From positions 24,439 to 88,438 of the forward strand of contig NZ_JHQS01000058.1 of assembly GCF_014843845.1 (NCBI RefSeq): DNA of 64,000 nt, in the 5' to 3' direction. Origin of the DNA: Mesorhizobium amorphae. GTDB lineage: Bacteria > Pseudomonadota > Alphaproteobacteria > Rhizobiales > Rhizobiaceae. Below the pieces are notes generated by a model. The model was not told the DNA's origin. It did not search any database and was given only the letters and a program-made list of their open reading frames with translations. A program made the translations under genes and the position numbers. Below are positions 27,898 to 35,426 of the stretch, one piece after another; within the stretch, counting starts at the first letter, position 1, and each line of letters starts with the position of its first letter.

Positions 27898-28838
27898 TGC
27901 GCATCACATTGGTGGTCAGGGGCGCAATCCCCTGCAAGGGCTATGGCGGCACCCAGCGTCAGGTCGAGTGGCTGGCGAGCGAACTCGCGCGCCTCGGCCA
28001 CCGGGTGGTGCTTATCGCCGACCCTGGCTCCAGCCATCCGTTGTGCGAAGTGCGGCAGGCGTCGTCGGCGCAGCAATGCCGGGCCGCCATCCCCGCCGAC
28101 ACCGATATTGTCCATTTCAACAGCTGGTTTATCGAGGTTCCGTTTCCGACCCTCAACACCGAGCACGGCTATACTCCAAGCGAGCCCAGACGGCAGAAGA
28201 ACTGGAGTTTCGTCAGCGCCAGCCACGCCCGCAACCACGGCCGCGAGACCTTCGTCCACAACGGCTTTCCGATCGACGCCTATCGGCTGGCCAACGCCAA
28301 GACCGATCGTCTGATGTTCCTTGCCGGCATCGCGCGCGCCGGCAAGAACCTGAACCGCGCCGTCGACCTGGCGAAGAAGTTTGATTTCCCCCTCGATATC
28401 GCCGGCGGCTCGCGCTGGAAACTGCTCACGCGCAGCCATGTTCGAAACCAGGGCGTCTTCTTCAAAAGCCTTGCCAGCTGCTACCGCTTCCATGGCATCG
28501 TCGATGGCGACGAAAAGCTGCGCCTGCTGGGAGAGGCAAAGGCCCTTCTCAATCCGATCGCCTGGGAAGAGCCGTTCGGCATGGCTTCGGTCGAGGCGAT
28601 GCTGTGCGGAACGCCGGTGCTGACGACGCCGCGCGGCGCGCTGCCCGAGATCGTCGACGCCGACACCGGGCGGTTCTTCGACACCGATACGGAGTTCGGC
28701 GCGGCCCTTGCCGCCGTCGCGGATCTATCCCCGCAACGCTGCCGCGACTCGGCCGCCGAGCGCTTTCCGATCGCCCGGACCGCCAAGGGTTACCTCAACC
28801 TCTACGCGCGTATCCTCGACGGAGAGGTGCTCCCTTGA
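27897..28838 (+). CDS. GT4-type glycosyltransferase
   Basis: A 313-residue retaining glycosyltransferase with GT-B fold. The N-terminus has the acceptor loop KGYGGTQRQVEWLASELARLGHRV and the C-terminal half the EX7E motif EPFGMASVEAMLCGTPVLTTPRGALPEI that binds the nucleotide sugar. The interdomain segment FLAGIARAGKNLNRAVDLAKK is also typical. It is translationally coupled to the CPBP protease upstream and to a small frame downstream. Donor and acceptor sugars are unknown; cell-surface or glycolipid synthesis is likely. Confidence 0.88.
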   Translation: MRITLVVRGAIPCKGYGGTQRQVEWLASELARLGHRVVLIADPGSSHPLCEVRQASSAQQCRAAIPADTDIVHFNSWFIEVPFPTLNTEHGYTPSEPRRQKNWSFVSASHARNHGRETFVHNGFPIDAYRLANAKTDRLMFLAGIARAGKNLNRAVDLAKKFDFPLDIAGGSRWKLLTRSHVRNQGVFFKSLASCYRFHGIVDGDEKLRLLGEAKALLNPIAWEEPFGMASVEAMLCGTPVLTTPRGALPEIVDADTGRFFDTDTEFGAALAAVADLSPQRCRDSAAERFPIARTAKGYLNLYARILDGEVLP

Positions 28839-28990
28839 ACCAGTCGCAAAACCAGCGTTTCGACGCTCATCTCGGCCCGCGCCTTGACTCTGCGGCCGAT
28901 TTCCTGTCTACACGCCGCGAATTCCGCGACGAGTATCCCTCCGAGCAAGCCGACCAGGACGCCGAAGCCTTTTTGAGGCGAGTGCCATAA
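28835..28990 (+). CDS. Possible small protein translationally coupled to the GT4 gene
   Basis: A 51-codon frame starting with TTG at 28835, overlapping the GT4 stop (TTGA) with GGAGAGG eight bases upstream, and ending with TAA 19 bases before a terminator. The product is polar and charged (FLSTRREFRDEYPSEQADQDAEAFLRR), without Cys or membrane segment. No family recognised. Coupling and position support a real gene, but the rare start codon leaves doubt. Confidence 0.4.
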   Translation: MNQSQNQRFDAHLGPRLDSAADFLSTRREFRDEYPSEQADQDAEAFLRRVP

Positions 28991-29008
28991 ATCGATCCTG
29001 GAGGCCAA

Positions 29009-29045
29009 CACCCGGCAGCGCTGTGCGCCCCCGGGTGCTTTTTGG
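29009..29045 (+). terminator. Terminator of the CPBP-GT4 operon
   Basis: CACCCGG (29009-29015) pairs with CCGGGTG (29031-29037), then CTTTTTGG. The inner 15 bases form a second small stem (CAGCGCTG). It separates the operon from ffh. Confidence 0.75.
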
Positions 29046-29125
29046 CTTTGGCTTCCGGTTGGACGATCGGCGCGAACGCACTACCTCTCGGGCAACCATC
29101 CGGGTGCCAGGGAAAAGGAAAAAGA

Positions 29126-30727
29126 ATGTTTGAATCGCTACAGGAACGTCTTGGTTCGATCCTGAACGGCCTGACCGGCCGCGGTGCGCTGTCCGAGGCG
29201 GATGTCTCGGCGGCGCTGCGCGAGGTGCGCCGCGCGCTGCTCGAGGCCGACGTGGCGCTGGAAGTGGTGCGCTCCTTCACCGACAAGGTGCGCGAGAAGG
29301 CGGTCGGCGCCGCCGTGGTGAAGTCGATCAAGCCCGGCCAGATGGTCGTCAAGATCGTCCATGACGAGCTGGTCGAGATGCTGGGCGCCGAGGGCGTCGC
29401 CGTCGACCTCAACGCGCCGGCGCCCGTCGTCGTCATGATGGTCGGCCTGCAGGGCTCAGGCAAGACGACGACCTCGGCCAAGATCGCCAAGCGGTTGACC
29501 GAGCGGCAGAACAAGAAGGTCCTGATGGCGTCGCTCGACACGCGGCGCCCCGCCGCGCAGGAGCAGCTGCGCCAGCTCGGCGAGCAGGTGAAGGTGGCGA
29601 CGCTGCCGGTCATCGCCGGCCAGAACCCGGTCGATATTGCGCGCCGCGCCGTGCAGGCAGCAAAGCTCGGCGGCCATGACGTCGTCATCCTCGACACTGC
29701 CGGCCGCACCCATATCGACGAGCCGCTGATGGTCGAGATGGCCGACATCAAGAAGGTGTCGTCGCCGCACGAGATCCTGCTGGTCGCCGACTCGCTGACC
29801 GGCCAGGACGCCGTCAACCTGGCCAAGAGTTTCGACGAGCGCGTCGGTATCACCGGCCTGGTGCTGACCCGCATGGACGGCGACGGCCGCGGCGGCGCGG
29901 CCCTTTCCATGCGCGCCGTCACCGGCAAGCCGATCAAGCTGATCGGCACCGGCGAAAAGATGGACGGGCTGGAGGAATTCCATCCCAAGCGCATCGCCGA
30001 CCGCATCCTCGGCATGGGCGACATTGTCTCGCTTGTCGAAAAGGCCGCCGAAAACATCGACGCCGAGCAAGCGGCGGCGATGGCCAAAAAGATGCAATCG
30101 GGCAAGTTCGACCTGAACGACCTCGCCGGCCAGCTTCAGCAGATGTCGAAGATGGGTGGCATGGGCGGCATCATGGGCATGATGCCCGGCATGGGCAAGA
30201 TGAAGGACCAGATGGCCGCGGCCGGCCTCGACGACAGGATGTTCGGCCGTCAGCTCGCCATCATCTCGTCGATGACCAAGGCCGAGCGCGCCAACCCCGA
30301 TATCCTGAAGCACTCGCGCAAGAAGCGCATCGCCGCCGGCTCCGGCACCGATGCAGCCGAGATCAACAAGCTGCTGAAGATGCATCGCGGCATGGCCGAC
30401 ATGATGAAGGCGATGGGCGGCAAGGGCAAAGGCGGCGGCCTCATGCGCGGCATGATGGGCGGCCTTGCCTCGAAGATGGGTCTTGGCGGCATGATGCCGG
30501 GTGGCATGGGCGGTATGGGAGGCATGCCGGACCTGTCCAAGATGGACCCAAAACAGCTCGAAGCGCTGCAGAAGCAGGCGCAGGCGGCCGGCCTCGGCGG
30601 CATGAAGGGCTTGCCCGGCGGCCTCCCCAGCGGCGGTGGCCTGCCCGGACTGCCCGGCGGCATGAAGCTGCCCGGTCTTCCCGGCCTGGGCGGCGGCGGG
30701 CTGCCCGGTCTTGGGAAGAAGAAGTGA
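29126..30727 (+). CDS. ffh: Signal recognition particle protein Ffh
   Basis: A 533-residue SRP54-type GTPase that binds signal sequences and 4.5S RNA and docks with FtsY. The N domain occupies residues 1-95, G1 is GLQGSGKTT (107-115), DTAGR and TRMDGDGRGG are in place, and the Met-rich M domain spans about 295-440. Beyond it is an unusually long Gly/Met/Pro-Leu-rich tail (about 455-533) with repeated GGLPGLPGG-type units ending in KKK. ATG 29126 follows AAAGGAAAAAG. It heads a cluster with a chorismate mutase and rpsP. Confidence 0.96.
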   Translation: MFESLQERLGSILNGLTGRGALSEADVSAALREVRRALLEADVALEVVRSFTDKVREKAVGAAVVKSIKPGQMVVKIVHDELVEMLGAEGVAVDLNAPAPVVVMMVGLQGSGKTTTSAKIAKRLTERQNKKVLMASLDTRRPAAQEQLRQLGEQVKVATLPVIAGQNPVDIARRAVQAAKLGGHDVVILDTAGRTHIDEPLMVEMADIKKVSSPHEILLVADSLTGQDAVNLAKSFDERVGITGLVLTRMDGDGRGGAALSMRAVTGKPIKLIGTGEKMDGLEEFHPKRIADRILGMGDIVSLVEKAAENIDAEQAAAMAKKMQSGKFDLNDLAGQLQQMSKMGGMGGIMGMMPGMGKMKDQMAAAGLDDRMFGRQLAIISSMTKAERANPDILKHSRKKRIAAGSGTDAAEINKLLKMHRGMADMMKAMGGKGKGGGLMRGMMGGLASKMGLGGMMPGGMGGMGGMPDLSKMDPKQLEALQKQAQAAGLGGMKGLPGGLPSGGGLPGLPGGMKLPGLPGLGGGGLPGLGKKK

Positions 30728-30734
30728 GGGCGTC

Positions 30735-31061
30735 ATGAACGAGGACAAGGACATGGCCGACGCGCGCACGGTTCTCGCCGGCTATCGCGCTTCGATCGAC
30801 AATATCGACGCCGCCCTCATCCATATGTTGGCCGAGCGCTTCCGTTGCACCAAGGCGGTCGGCGTGCTGAAGGCCGAACATGGCCTGCCGCCGGCCGATC
30901 CGGCGCGCGAGCAACAGCAGATCGCCCGCCTTCGCCAATTGGCCAAGGATGCGCATCTCGACCCCGATTTCGCGGAAAAATTCCTCAACTTCGTCGTCCG
31001 CGAAGTGATCCGTCACCACGAACAGATCGCCGCTGCCAACGGCGTGACGAAAACCGGTTGA
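30735..31061 (+). CDS. AroQ-type chorismate mutase
   Basis: A 108-residue all-helical chorismate mutase, converting chorismate to prephenate for Phe/Tyr synthesis. YRASIDNIDAALIHMLAERFRCTKAVGVLKAEHGLPPADPAREQQQ matches the AroQ pattern with the active-site Arg, Lys and Glu/Gln residues. ATG 30735 lies 7 bases past the ffh stop. The gene is between ffh and rpsP in many Rhizobiales, so the linkage is conserved although the pathways are unrelated. Confidence 0.9.
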   Translation: MNEDKDMADARTVLAGYRASIDNIDAALIHMLAERFRCTKAVGVLKAEHGLPPADPAREQQQIARLRQLAKDAHLDPDFAEKFLNFVVREVIRHHEQIAAANGVTKTG

Positions 31062-31107
31062 GAAACCAGCCTTAACAGATCAACGAAATCAGAGTAGGAG
31101 AAAAGAA

Positions 31108-31509
31108 ATGGCACTGAAGATCAGACTGGCCCGTGCGGGCTCGAAGAAGCGTCCCTACTACCACGTCGTCGTCGCCGACGCCCGTTCGCCGCGCGACGGC
31201 CGGTTCATCGAGTCGCTCGGTTCGTGGAACCCGCTGCTGCCCAAGGACGGCGAGCGCGTCAAGGTCGACGCCGACCGTGTCAAGCATTGGCTGTCGCACG
31301 GCGCCCAGCCGACCGACCGCGTGCTGCGCTTCCTCGACGAGGCCGGCCTCGCCAAGCGCGAAGCCCGCTCCACCCCGAAGAAGGCCGAGCCCGGCAAGAA
31401 GGCGCAGGAGCGCGCTGCCCTTTTGAAGAAGGCGCAGGACGATGCCGCCGCCGCTGTTGCCGCCGCGGCCGCCGCACCGGCCGAGGCGGAAGCCGCCACC
31501 GCCGAGTAA
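31108..31509 (+). CDS. rpsP: 30S ribosomal protein S16
   Basis: A 133-residue S16; the core MALKIRLARAGSKKRPYYHVVVADARSPRDGRFIESLG is conserved. Residues beyond about 85 form an Ala/Lys/Glu-rich tail longer than in enterobacteria (82 residues), common in alphaproteobacteria. AGGAGAAAAGAA precedes the ATG. A very strong terminator follows at once, so the usual downstream rimM-trmD-rplS genes are not cotranscribed and are not in the following sequence. Confidence 0.97.
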   Translation: MALKIRLARAGSKKRPYYHVVVADARSPRDGRFIESLGSWNPLLPKDGERVKVDADRVKHWLSHGAQPTDRVLRFLDEAGLAKREARSTPKKAEPGKKAQERAALLKKAQDDAAAAVAAAAAAPAEAEAATAE

Positions 31510-31529
31510 TCCGGCTCCCTATCGCTTAT

Positions 31530-31565
31530 AGGAACGGCGGGCCTTGGCCCGCCGTTCCTCTTTTC
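31530..31565 (+). terminator. Rho-independent terminator of the ffh-rpsP cluster
   Basis: AGGAACGGCGGGCC (31530-31543) pairs perfectly with GGCCCGCCGTTCCT (31546-31559), a 14-base stem closing on a minimal loop, followed by CTTTT. Confidence 0.9.
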
Positions 31566-31598
31566 AGGGCATGCTCAGTCGCAGAAGGTCACGCGGGT

Positions 31599-31862
31599 TC
31601 AATAGCCCTCCGGGCAGCGGGCGATGTAGGTGCGCCCGTAGCGATCCCGGTAGCGGCAGCGGTCCGGTTCGTTGGCCCGGCCGATCAACGCACCGGCAAC
31701 GGCACCGACGGCGCCACCGACGACTGCGCCTTCCACCGGATCGTTGGCCACCGCAGCACCGATGGCGGCGCCACCCAAGCCGCCGACCGCGGCACCCTTT
31801 TCCGTTTGCGAACAGGCCCCTAGCGGAACCAGCAGTGCCAGCAAAAGCAAGGTTTTTTTCAT
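31599..31862 (-). CDS. Glycine-zipper lipoprotein
   Basis: An 87-residue lipoprotein: signal peptide MKKTLLLLALLVPLGAC with lipobox LGAC (Cys17), then a Gly/Ala-rich zipper (GAAVGGLGGAAIGAAVANDPVEGAVVGGAVGAVAGALIG, about 24-62) and a short Arg/Tyr tail with two Cys (DRCRYRDRYGRTYIARCPEGY). Such outer membrane or periplasmic lipoproteins resemble 17-kDa antigen/YMGG types. ATG 31860-31862 has GGAGAGG upstream. Confidence 0.82.
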   Translation of the reverse strand: MKKTLLLLALLVPLGACSQTEKGAAVGGLGGAAIGAAVANDPVEGAVVGGAVGAVAGALIGRANEPDRCRYRDRYGRTYIARCPEGY

Positions 31863-31940
31863 CGTCGTTCCTCTCCAAGGCGAGACCATCTTCACCCACC
31901 CTTGGGTCGATAACGCACGGAAGCGTGATTTGATCCGCCT

Positions 31941-32008
31941 AGAGCAATTCCAGGAAAAGTGTGAAGCGGTTTTCCGTCCGGAAATGCGTCAAAACAAAGA
32001 GATAGAGC
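31941..32008 (+). repeat. Dispersed intergenic repeat (AGAGCAATTCCAGGAAAAG family), copy 1
   Basis: Begins AGAGCAATTCCAGGAAAAGT, then GCGGTTTTCCGTCCGGAA and ends near GAGATAGAGC. The reverse complement of its core recurs at 61888-61937, and a shorter likeness is near 4501-4520. It lies between the glycine-zipper lipoprotein gene and the SRPBCC gene. Such sequences are frequent between genes in Mesorhizobium-like genomes; coding role unlikely. Confidence 0.65.
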
Positions 32009-32023
32009 GCCGCACCGACCGCC

Positions 32024-32551
32024 TTACTTTTCAACGGCTCGCTTCAGATTGGCGAGTCCGGCCTCGAAATCCCTGCCGATGAGCGTGTCGAAATTCATGA
32101 ACAGGCCCATCAGCTTGGCGATGAAGGGCCGGCCGCCGCGCATCGCCCAGGTGACGGACGTGTCCTCGCCCGACGGTGTCAAGGTGAAGTCGACGGTGTT
32201 GTTGACCTTGAACGGCTTTTCGAAATCGAGCTTCAGCGCGACCAGCGACGACGGAACCGAATTGGTGATTTCCATGCGACCGACCCCGGCCTTGCTGTTG
32301 CCTTGCCATGCATAGGCGGCGCCCTTGCCGCTTTCGGCGCCGGAGAGCGTGCGTTTCATGTCCGGGTCGAGTTTTTCGTAAGGCGACCAGCTGGGCCAGC
32401 GCCTGAAATCGTTGATCAGCGGAAAGATCGCCTCGGCAGGCGCCTTGATGCTGGCCGAGCGGCTGACGACGAAGTCGTTCGGCCGCGTCGCGGCATAGAG
32501 GAGCACGGCGGCGACGATGGCGAGCAGAATGATGAGGATGGTGGCAAGCAT
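32024..32551 (-). CDS. SRPBCC/polyketide cyclase-like protein with N-terminal anchor
   Basis: A 175-residue protein: residues 1-22 form a membrane anchor, followed by a START/SRPBCC lipid-binding fold (SRSASIKAPAEAIFPLINDFRRWPSWSPYEKLDPDM, then ESGKGAAYAWQGNSKAGVGRMEI, and the C-terminal amphipathic helix). The family binds hydrophobic ligands; here none is known. It lies 20 bases downstream of the DoxX-like gene and is likely cotranscribed. Confidence 0.85.
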   Translation of the reverse strand: MLATILIILLAIVAAVLLYAATRPNDFVVSRSASIKAPAEAIFPLINDFRRWPSWSPYEKLDPDMKRTLSGAESGKGAAYAWQGNSKAGVGRMEITNSVPSSLVALKLDFEKPFKVNNTVDFTLTPSGEDTSVTWAMRGGRPFIAKLMGLFMNFDTLIGRDFEAGLANLKRAVEK

Positions 32552-32571
32552 TGTCCGATCCTTTCAATGGC

Positions 32572-32976
32572 TTAGTTGGCGAACAGCGCGCGCACCCTGG
32601 GGTCGCGCAGGAACAGGCCGCCCCACAGGATAACGCCGAGATAGACGCCGAACAGGATGTGCGAAAACAGCGGACTGCCGATGCGGACATGGGTGGCGAT
32701 GGCGCCGCCCATATAGGCGGTGAGCAGGATGGCGCCGAGCACCGAGGTGCGCGGCAACGCATAGAGCGCGGTCGAAACCAGCCCGATAATGCCGAGCAGG
32801 CGCGCGGCATTGGCATCGGCCGGCCAGCCAAGCTGCGTCATGGTCTGGGTAACGATATCCAGTGGCGGCAGTTTGATGACGCCATCGAAGATCATGAACA
32901 GCACGATGATCGTGCTGAGCGCACGGCCGGTCCACAAGGCGCCTGATGAGACGGGTGCGGTTTGCGATATGGACAT
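32572..32976 (-). CDS. DoxX-like membrane protein
   Basis: A 134-residue four-span protein of the DoxX/DoxX-like type. Spans are near residues 16-34, 60-75, 82-100 and 108-124; the HVRIGSPLFSHILFGVYLGVILWGGLFLRDPRVRALF ending is typical. ATG 32974-32976 has AGGAGGGAAC upstream, while the longer frame to 33075 has a non-homologous leader. Probably one unit with the SRPBCC gene. Confidence 0.85.
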   Translation of the reverse strand: MSISQTAPVSSGALWTGRALSTIIVLFMIFDGVIKLPPLDIVTQTMTQLGWPADANAARLLGIIGLVSTALYALPRTSVLGAILLTAYMGGAIATHVRIGSPLFSHILFGVYLGVILWGGLFLRDPRVRALFAN

Positions 32977-33111
32977 TGATGTTCCCTCCTGATGCTGCGA
33001 GCTCCCTTTTTTGGGAGTCGAGCCAAGGACGCGGCAGGAGGCGGCAATCCGACACGGGCCGGAATCTTTTGGCATCCGGGCGCGGTTCCGCCCGGTAAGC
33101 CATTGCCAAGG

Positions 33112-34017
33112 CTAGGAAAAATAGAACCTTTCGGCCGCGATCATCTTCGGCGGCGTCTCGCCCAGCGCCTCGAACACCGAAATCTCGCAGACGCGGCAAA
33201 GGCCGTCCAGCGCAAGGTCGTTGGGCTGGGTGCCGAACGGGTCCTCGAGCTCCTCCGAAAGCGCGTCGAGGCCGAAGAACGTGTAGGCGATCAGCGCCGT
33301 GAACAGCGGTGTCGCCCAGCCGGCGGCGGAAGTCAGCCCAAAGGGCAAAAGCAGGCAGAAGATGTAGGCGGTGCGCTGCAGGAGCAGCGTATAGGCAAAA
33401 GGCAACGGCGTTCCGGCGATGCGCTCGCAGCCTGCCTGCGCGGCGGCGATCTCCGACAGCCGTTCGTCGAGGATGCGATAACCGATCGTATCGATGGCGC
33501 CGGCCTTGCGGAGTGCTGCGATACGTCCGCCCATCCGCCGCACCATAGCGTCCGGTGCATTGGCGGCCTTGGCGGCGCTTTCGACCTCGTCGCCTATGAA
33601 GGTGCGGGCTTCCGCCGTGGCATCGACCCGTCTGAGCAGGCCGCGCAGGAAGTGGCAAAAGGCCGTCGCTTCCATCAACAGGCCGCGCAACTCGGTCCGG
33701 TCCTCGATCAGGCCGGTGGAAGCGCGCGCCAGGTTGCGGATGTCGAAGACCAGCTGGCCCCACAGCTTGCGCGCCTCCCACCAGCGGTCATAGGCGGCGT
33801 TGTTGCGGAAGCCGAGATAGATCGACAGCGCGACGCCCAGCAGGGCAAAGGGTGCTGTGCCGGCATTGCCGAAGTCGAGCTTCAGGGCCCGCACGATGAT
33901 CACCACCAGCGCGCCGTAGGCCGCGAACCCAAAGATCTGCGGCAGGATGCGCGGCACCACCGAGCCGCGCATGATGAAGAACAGGTGCAGGACCCCCGGA
34001 CGCGGGCGAACGATCAT
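33112..34017 (-). CDS. Bestrophin family (UPF0187) anion channel protein
   Basis: A 301-residue bacterial bestrophin homologue. Conserved features are the early ALLGVALSIYLGFRNNAAYDRWWEARKLWGQLV (about residues 57-90), the pore region and YTFFGLDALSEELEDPFGTQPNDLALD (about 244-270) with the acidic cluster that binds calcium in animal bestrophins. Bacterial members form pentameric ion channels in the inner membrane. It is followed leftward by DoxX and SRPBCC genes with about 135 bases between. Confidence 0.92.
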   Translation of the reverse strand: MIVRPRPGVLHLFFIMRGSVVPRILPQIFGFAAYGALVVIIVRALKLDFGNAGTAPFALLGVALSIYLGFRNNAAYDRWWEARKLWGQLVFDIRNLARASTGLIEDRTELRGLLMEATAFCHFLRGLLRRVDATAEARTFIGDEVESAAKAANAPDAMVRRMGGRIAALRKAGAIDTIGYRILDERLSEIAAAQAGCERIAGTPLPFAYTLLLQRTAYIFCLLLPFGLTSAAGWATPLFTALIAYTFFGLDALSEELEDPFGTQPNDLALDGLCRVCEISVFEALGETPPKMIAAERFYFS

Positions 34018-34215
34018 AGGAAAACCCTTTCACGGACCGGCGCCGGCCCTGAGCCCGTCTATTGTGTGACGGCGCTGCTGCGCAAGCTCAGCCGTCAACG
34101 ACTCGCCATGTCGTCTTGCGAGGGCAGGGCGGTGCGCGTTATCGAAGTCAGCGAAACTTGACGAAAGGCGCAGGCGCTCGACGGCTGCCTGTTGCACAAG
34201 ATCCGGAAGCAACCG

Positions 34216-34623
34216 ATGGCTGGCGAGACCGACCTGAAAAAACTCCTGGCGACGATGACGCCGGAACTGCTGCCAGGCGTGCATGTCTTCGTCACCTTGC
34301 CGCCCGGTAGGCTGGTTCCCGACGCGCTCGAACCGGTGATGCTGTTTCGCGAGCATGAAGGCACGACGCTGATCGTGCTCGAGGACCAGGCAAAGGCGGC
34401 TGGCCTGGAAGCAACCTTTCGCTGCCGCATGATCACGCTGAACATCCATTCGTCGCTGGAAGCGGTCGGTTTCCTCGCCGCCATCACCGCGCGGCTGGCC
34501 AGAGCCGGCATGGGCGTCAACCCGGTCTCGGCCTTTTATCACGATCACCTGTTCGTGCCGGCCGACCGGGCGGAAGAAGCGATGGAGCTGTTGCGCCAGC
34601 TGGCCGATGACAGCGTCGACTGA
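34216..34623 (+). CDS. ACT domain protein (DUF2241-like)
   Basis: A 135-residue protein with two ACT-like halves: residues 1-65 (LKKLLATMTPELLPGVHVFVTLP...) and about 66-135 (FRCRMITLNIHSSLEAVGFLAAITARLARAGMGVNPVSAFYHDHLFVPADRAEEAMELL). ACT domains bind amino acids; the family function is unknown. ATG 34216 is chosen over a TTG at 34192. It ends just before the promoter of the toxin-antitoxin pair. Confidence 0.82.
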   Translation: MAGETDLKKLLATMTPELLPGVHVFVTLPPGRLVPDALEPVMLFREHEGTTLIVLEDQAKAAGLEATFRCRMITLNIHSSLEAVGFLAAITARLARAGMGVNPVSAFYHDHLFVPADRAEEAMELLRQLADDSVD

Positions 34624-34626
34624 GCT

Positions 34627-34654
34627 TTGACAAAATATGGAAATTGCGTATATT
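34627..34654 (+). promoter_or_regulatory. Sigma-70-type promoter of the toxin-antitoxin operon
   Basis: TTGACA at 34627-34632 and TATATT at 34649-34654 with a 16-base spacer. The -35 box is a perfect consensus, rare in this GC-rich window. The region is clearly more AT-rich than its neighbours. Confidence 0.8.
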
Positions 34655-34668
34655 ACGCTAAGTACGTA
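34646..34668. promoter_or_regulatory. Likely antitoxin operator overlapping the -10 box
   Basis: GCGTA-TAT-TACGC at 34646-34658 is a palindrome covering the -10 element, followed by TACGTA at 34663-34668. Repeated TACG boxes here suit autorepression by the antitoxin or the toxin-antitoxin complex. Confidence 0.5.
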
Positions 34669-34695
34669 AAATGCACGATTTAGGACAGAGCTGTC

Positions 34696-34965
34696 ATGCG
34701 AGAAGTTCCTGCCACCGAATTTGCCCGTAATTTCGGACGCTACCGCGAGATTGTGCAGCGGGAGCCTGTCGCTGTGATGAGTCACGGGCGCCCGACCGGC
34801 TATTTCGTTTCGGCCGTCGAGTATGAGGACCTTCAGCGCTACAAGAACCTGGTCCGGCAATCGTTCGCTACCAAGGATCTGCAGCACGAGGAAGTCGAGG
34901 CCATCGCCAGCGGCCGCATGTCATCCGAGCATGATCATCTCAATGCCCTTCTGGATGCCAAGTAG
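34696..34965 (+). CDS. Phd/YefM-like antitoxin
   Basis: An 89-residue protein with the Phd/YefM fold at its N-terminus: MREVPATEFARNFGRYREIV and PVAVMSHGRPTGYFVSAVEYEDL (residues 1-47), the DNA-binding half that also dimerises. The C-terminal half is charged and probably wraps the toxin. AGGACAG precedes the ATG. The toxin gene starts three bases after its stop. A palindromic operator lies in the promoter, fitting conditional autoregulation. Confidence 0.82.
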   Translation: MREVPATEFARNFGRYREIVQREPVAVMSHGRPTGYFVSAVEYEDLQRYKNLVRQSFATKDLQHEEVEAIASGRMSSEHDHLNALLDAK

Positions 34966-34968
34966 GGC

Positions 34969-35400
34969 ATGCCGCTTCCCGATCCGCAGCTTGGCCTCGT
35001 CATCTCCTACGCATATCTGTGGCACCATGAGCATCAAGCCGGACAGGATGAGGGGCGGAAGGATCGCCCTTGCGTGATCGTGCTGGCCGTCGAACGTGGC
35101 GCCGATGGTCTGATCGTTACCGTCGTGCCTGTCACGCACGTGCCGCCGACGGACCCATTGTTGGCGATCGAGCTGCCGCCTGCCGTCAAACGCCACCTGG
35201 GCCTCGACGGTGAACGCTCGTGGGTGATGCTTCACGAAGGCAATCGCTTTGCGTGGCCAGGCTACGACCTTCGTCCGGTACCGCACTCTGCATACCGATA
35301 TGACTACGGCCTGCTGCCTCCGCGCCTGTTCTTGTCGATGGTGGAGCGCTTCAAGGCCATTTGGGAAACCGGGCAGGGCCGCCCGGTGCCGCGCGATTGA
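34969..35400 (+). CDS. PemK/MazF-like putative toxin
   Basis: A 143-residue protein resembling rhizobial proteins annotated as PemK-type growth inhibitors. The segment GRKDRPCVIVLAVERG...IVTVVPVTHVPP (about residues 27-62) parallels the RP-x-vvvqn... and t-v-v-PiT strands of MazF/PemK ribonucleases. The C-terminal half is longer than in classic MazF (about 110 residues). If active it would cleave mRNA when the antitoxin is degraded; activity is inferred only. Coupled to the antitoxin gene with a 3-base gap. Confidence 0.7.
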   Translation: MPLPDPQLGLVISYAYLWHHEHQAGQDEGRKDRPCVIVLAVERGADGLIVTVVPVTHVPPTDPLLAIELPPAVKRHLGLDGERSWVMLHEGNRFAWPGYDLRPVPHSAYRYDYGLLPPRLFLSMVERFKAIWETGQGRPVPRD

Positions 35401-35426
35401 CCTTGCGGCGCTCGTCCAGGCACCGG

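Noticed and set aside
29456..30769. 437-codon minus frame opposite ffh
   Set aside because: Shadow of the Gly/Met-rich M domain and tail; His/Ala-rich chance composition.
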